NCBI GenBank assembly: GCA_017440575.1
Contig: JAFSGY010000063.1
Coordinates: 1 to 44,314, forward strand
Direction of reading: 5' to 3'
Length of the DNA: 44,314 nt
DNA from: Lachnospiraceae bacterium
GTDB lineage: Bacteria > Bacillota > Clostridia > Lachnospirales > Lachnospiraceae
Of this stretch, positions 42,666 through 44,314 are shown one piece after another. Positions within the stretch are counted from its first letter, which is position 1, and each line of letters opens with the position of its first letter. The position numbers were made by a program, and so were the translations under genes. The notes below the pieces were generated by a model. The model did no database searches, was not told the origin of the DNA, and worked only from the letters and a program-made list of their open reading frames with translations.

Positions 42666-43266
42666 AATTATTTTTGCGACAGGAAACGAAGGAAAGATGA
42701 AAGAGGTTAGAATGATTTTGGCCGATTTACAGATTCCGGTATTATCCATGAAGGAGGCAGGAATCTCTGCTGATATTGTGGAAAATGGAACTACCTTTGA
42801 AGAAAATGCGGTGATTAAGGCGCAGACTATTGCAAAATATGCAGGAAAAGAAGAAAATGTGGTAGTGTTGGCAGACGATTCCGGGCTAGAGATTGATTAT
42901 CTGAATAAGGAACCGGGAATTTATTCTGCAAGATATATGGGAGAGGATACCTCCTATCGAATTAAGAATGCAAACCTGATAGAAAGATTAGCCGGGATTC
43001 CGGATGAAAAGAGAACGGCACGCTTTGTTTGTGCGATTGCAGCAGCTATGCCGGATGGCACCAGCGCAGTCACCAGAGGAACAATAGAAGGAATCATAGG
43101 TTATGAGGAAAGAGGAGAAAATGGCTTTGGCTATGATCCGATTTTCTATTTGCCAGAATATCAGTGCTATTCCGCAGAGCTTGCTCCTGAGGAAAAGAAT
43201 AAAATCAGCCATAGAGGAAAAGCTCTGGAATTAATGAAAGAACAGTTGAGAAATATGATAAATTAG
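42646..43266 (+). CDS. rdgB: XTP/dITP diphosphatase (RdgB/HAM1)
   Basis: House-cleaning enzyme that hydrolyses ITP, dITP and XTP to the monophosphates and so keeps deaminated purines out of DNA and RNA. The protein has about 206 residues. IIFATGNEGKMKEVRMIL, VVLADDSGLEIDYLNKEPGIYSARY, GENGFGYDPIFY and ISHRGKALELM are the family signatures. ATGs at 42646 and 42652 are 4 and 10 bases from AGAAAGG; either could be used. It overlaps the preceding gene and is followed by a YfcE-like phosphoesterase, a pairing also known in Bacillus. Confidence 0.95.
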   Translation: MEMKIDKIIFATGNEGKMKEVRMILADLQIPVLSMKEAGISADIVENGTTFEENAVIKAQTIAKYAGKEENVVVLADDSGLEIDYLNKEPGIYSARYMGEDTSYRIKNANLIERLAGIPDEKRTARFVCAIAAAMPDGTSAVTRGTIEGIIGYEERGENGFGYDPIFYLPEYQCYSAELAPEEKNKISHRGKALELMKEQLRNMIN

Positions 43267-43342
43267 ATAATGTAACTATTCAGACAGGTCGAAGCATTTA
43301 CTGCTGAGACCATAAAAAATGATATGGTAAGTGTCTGTATAG

Positions 43343-43371
43343 AAGGTCTGCATAGAAAGTGTGCAGACCTT
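43343..43371. other. Hairpin between rdgB and the phosphoesterase gene
   Basis: Perfect 10-bp arms AAGGTCTGCA at 43343-43352 and complement at 43362-43371, no T run. It may attenuate or process the transcript. Confidence 0.5.
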
Positions 43372-43407
43372 GAAAGAAAAATAATATGAGATCTGAAGGG
43401 GAATATT

Positions 43408-43887
43408 ATGAAAATTTTAATTGTAAGTGATACACATCGTAAAAATGATAATTATTTAAATGTTGTACAAAAGCATGGAAAATTGGATATGGTTATACAT
43501 CTTGGCGATGTGGAGGGAAGTGAATATACAATTGAAGAGGCAGCAGGCTGCCCAGTAGAGATGGTTGCAGGAAATAATGATTTTTTTTCAAATTTTTCTT
43601 CAGAAAAGACTTTACAAATAGGTAAGTATCGTGTTATGATAACACACGGTCACCGGTACTACATCGGAATGGGCAATGAAATGCTGAAAGAAGAAGCGAT
43701 TGCTCAAGGGATGGATATTGTGATGTATGGACATACTCATAAGCCAGTGATTGATATCTCGGATAACATCATTGCGATTAATCCTGGAAGTCTTTCTTAT
43801 CCTAGGCAGGAGAATAGAAGACCATCATACATAATTATGGATATTGATGAAAAGGGAGAGGCGCATTTTTCGTTACATTTTGTTTAA
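43408..43887 (+). CDS. YfcE/MJ0936-type metallophosphoesterase
   Basis: A 159-residue calcineurin-like phosphoesterase. The metal-binding motifs are in order: SDTH (residues 7-10), HLGDV, AGNNDF, THGH and GHTHKP. Relatives hydrolyse phosphodiesters with Mn2+; the natural substrate is not established. GAAGGGGAAT precedes the ATG at 43408. It probably shares transcription with rdgB, with a hairpin in between. A weak hairpin, CACTCA/TGAGTG, follows the stop codon at 43892-43909. Confidence 0.9.
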   Translation: MKILIVSDTHRKNDNYLNVVQKHGKLDMVIHLGDVEGSEYTIEEAAGCPVEMVAGNNDFFSNFSSEKTLQIGKYRVMITHGHRYYIGMGNEMLKEEAIAQGMDIVMYGHTHKPVIDISDNIIAINPGSLSYPRQENRRPSYIIMDIDEKGEAHFSLHFV

Positions 43888-43941
43888 TGAAACACTCAAA
43901 GATGAGTGAAAAAAGAAAAAACAAAAAAATAAAAAAAGGTG

Positions 43942-43970
43942 TTGACAAACGAAAAGATATCATATATAAT
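43942..43970 (+). promoter_or_regulatory. Consensus promoter of the tRNA operon
   Basis: TTGACA at 43942-43947 and TATAAT at 43965-43970, both perfect, with a 17-base spacer; the first tRNA begins 61 bases later. Confidence 0.9.
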
Positions 43971-44031
43971 AACTTTTGTCGCTGAGAGATAAAGCGAAAA
44001 CAAAGATGAAGAACACCACTTCATTGAATAA

Positions 44032-44106
44032 CGGGGTGTGGCTCAGTTTGGCTAGAGCACCTGCTTTGGGAGCAGGGGGTCGCAGGTTCGAATCCTGTCA
44101 CCCCGA
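44032..44106 (+). tRNA. tRNA-Pro (anticodon TGG)
   Basis: Acceptor arms CGGGGTG and CACCCCG, D-stem GCTC/GAGC, anticodon stem CCTGC/GCAGG with loop TTTGGGA (anticodon at 44067-44069), T-arm containing GGTTCGAATCC, discriminator A. No CCA is encoded. Confidence 0.95.
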
Positions 44107-44148
44107 TTCTTCTGAAAAGAAGAAAAGGAAAAATATATATTGTAACAT

Positions 44149-44219
44149 GCGGGTGTAGTTCAATGGTAGAACACTAGCCTTCCAAGCTAGATACGTGGGT
44201 TCGATTCCCATCACCCGCT
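44149..44219 (+). tRNA. tRNA-Gly (anticodon TCC)
   Basis: Acceptor arms GCGGGTG and CACCCGC, anticodon stem CTAGC/GCTAG with loop CTTCCAA, T-arm GGGTTCGATTCCC, discriminator T. No CCA is encoded. Confidence 0.95.
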
Positions 44220-44266
44220 TTGTAAATGCCCAAAAGCGTTTACAAGCATGTAATCTACATGGAAAT

Positions 44267-44314
44267 GTGTCCATAGCTCAGCTGGATAGAGCACCGGCCT
44301 TCTAAGCCGGGTGT
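44267..44314 (+). tRNA. tRNA-Arg (anticodon TCT), 3' end outside the window
   Basis: 5' acceptor strand GTGTCCA, D-stem GCTC/GAGC, anticodon stem CCGGC/GCCGG with loop CTTCTAA. The window ends in the variable region. Confidence 0.88.

Overview
The window looks like chromosomal DNA of a Gram-positive anaerobe of the Lachnospiraceae (Clostridia; Roseburia, Agathobacter or Butyrivibrio-like). The reasons are low G+C by eye, purine-rich Shine-Dalgarno sites before nearly every gene, an AddAB-type recombinase, GatCAB, a cellobiose phosphorylase with a lipoprotein-dependent sugar importer, and tRNA genes without an encoded CCA. Most of it is ordinary housekeeping sequence. All coordinates and motif positions were read by eye. 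No database search was run, so family names rest on recognisable motifs.

Layout, left to right. 1-2.3 kb is an accessory-looking stretch: the 3' end of an AAA-ATPase-like/PD-(D/E)XK gene and two small XRE-type regulators separated by two near-identical hairpins. 2.4-7.2 kb is an operon of GDP-mannose synthesis (manC), dapF, and an MBOAT plus DHHW/AlgX-like pair that probably O-acetylates a surface polysaccharide. 7.2-10.5 kb is gatCAB, converging on pepF (10.6-12.4 kb). 12.4-13.0 kb is a 629-base gap carrying two large nested inverted repeats. 13.0-20.2 kb is addB-addA, followed by a HAD phosphatase and a CPBP membrane protease. 22.0-25.6 kb is a heterodimeric ABC exporter on the minus strand.

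25.6-31.4 kb is a DNA-repair-flavoured block. A radical SAM protein with a helix-hairpin-helix and its partner of unknown chemistry (the TIGR03916/TIGR03915-type pair) sit behind a promoter that carries LexA-like boxes. A Crh-like HPr homologue lacking the phosphorylatable histidine follows, then a DinG/XPD-like helicase with an N-terminal nuclease-like domain. The radical SAM pair and its apparent SOS control are the best candidate in the window for an incompletely described system.

31.8-39.0 kb is a cellobiose module: cellobiose phosphorylase diverges from a LacI-type regulator, a binding lipoprotein and two permeases. No ATPase gene is present, so a shared one elsewhere must energise it. 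LacI-like palindromes lie at all three promoter regions. 39.1-43.9 kb holds a DUF1700-type membrane protein, a hairpin-dense gap with a tiny Asn-rich protein, an rRNA-type N2-guanine methyltransferase, an unrecognised membrane-anchored protein, rdgB and a YfcE-like phosphoesterase. The window ends in a tRNA operon (Pro, Gly, partial Arg) behind a consensus promoter.
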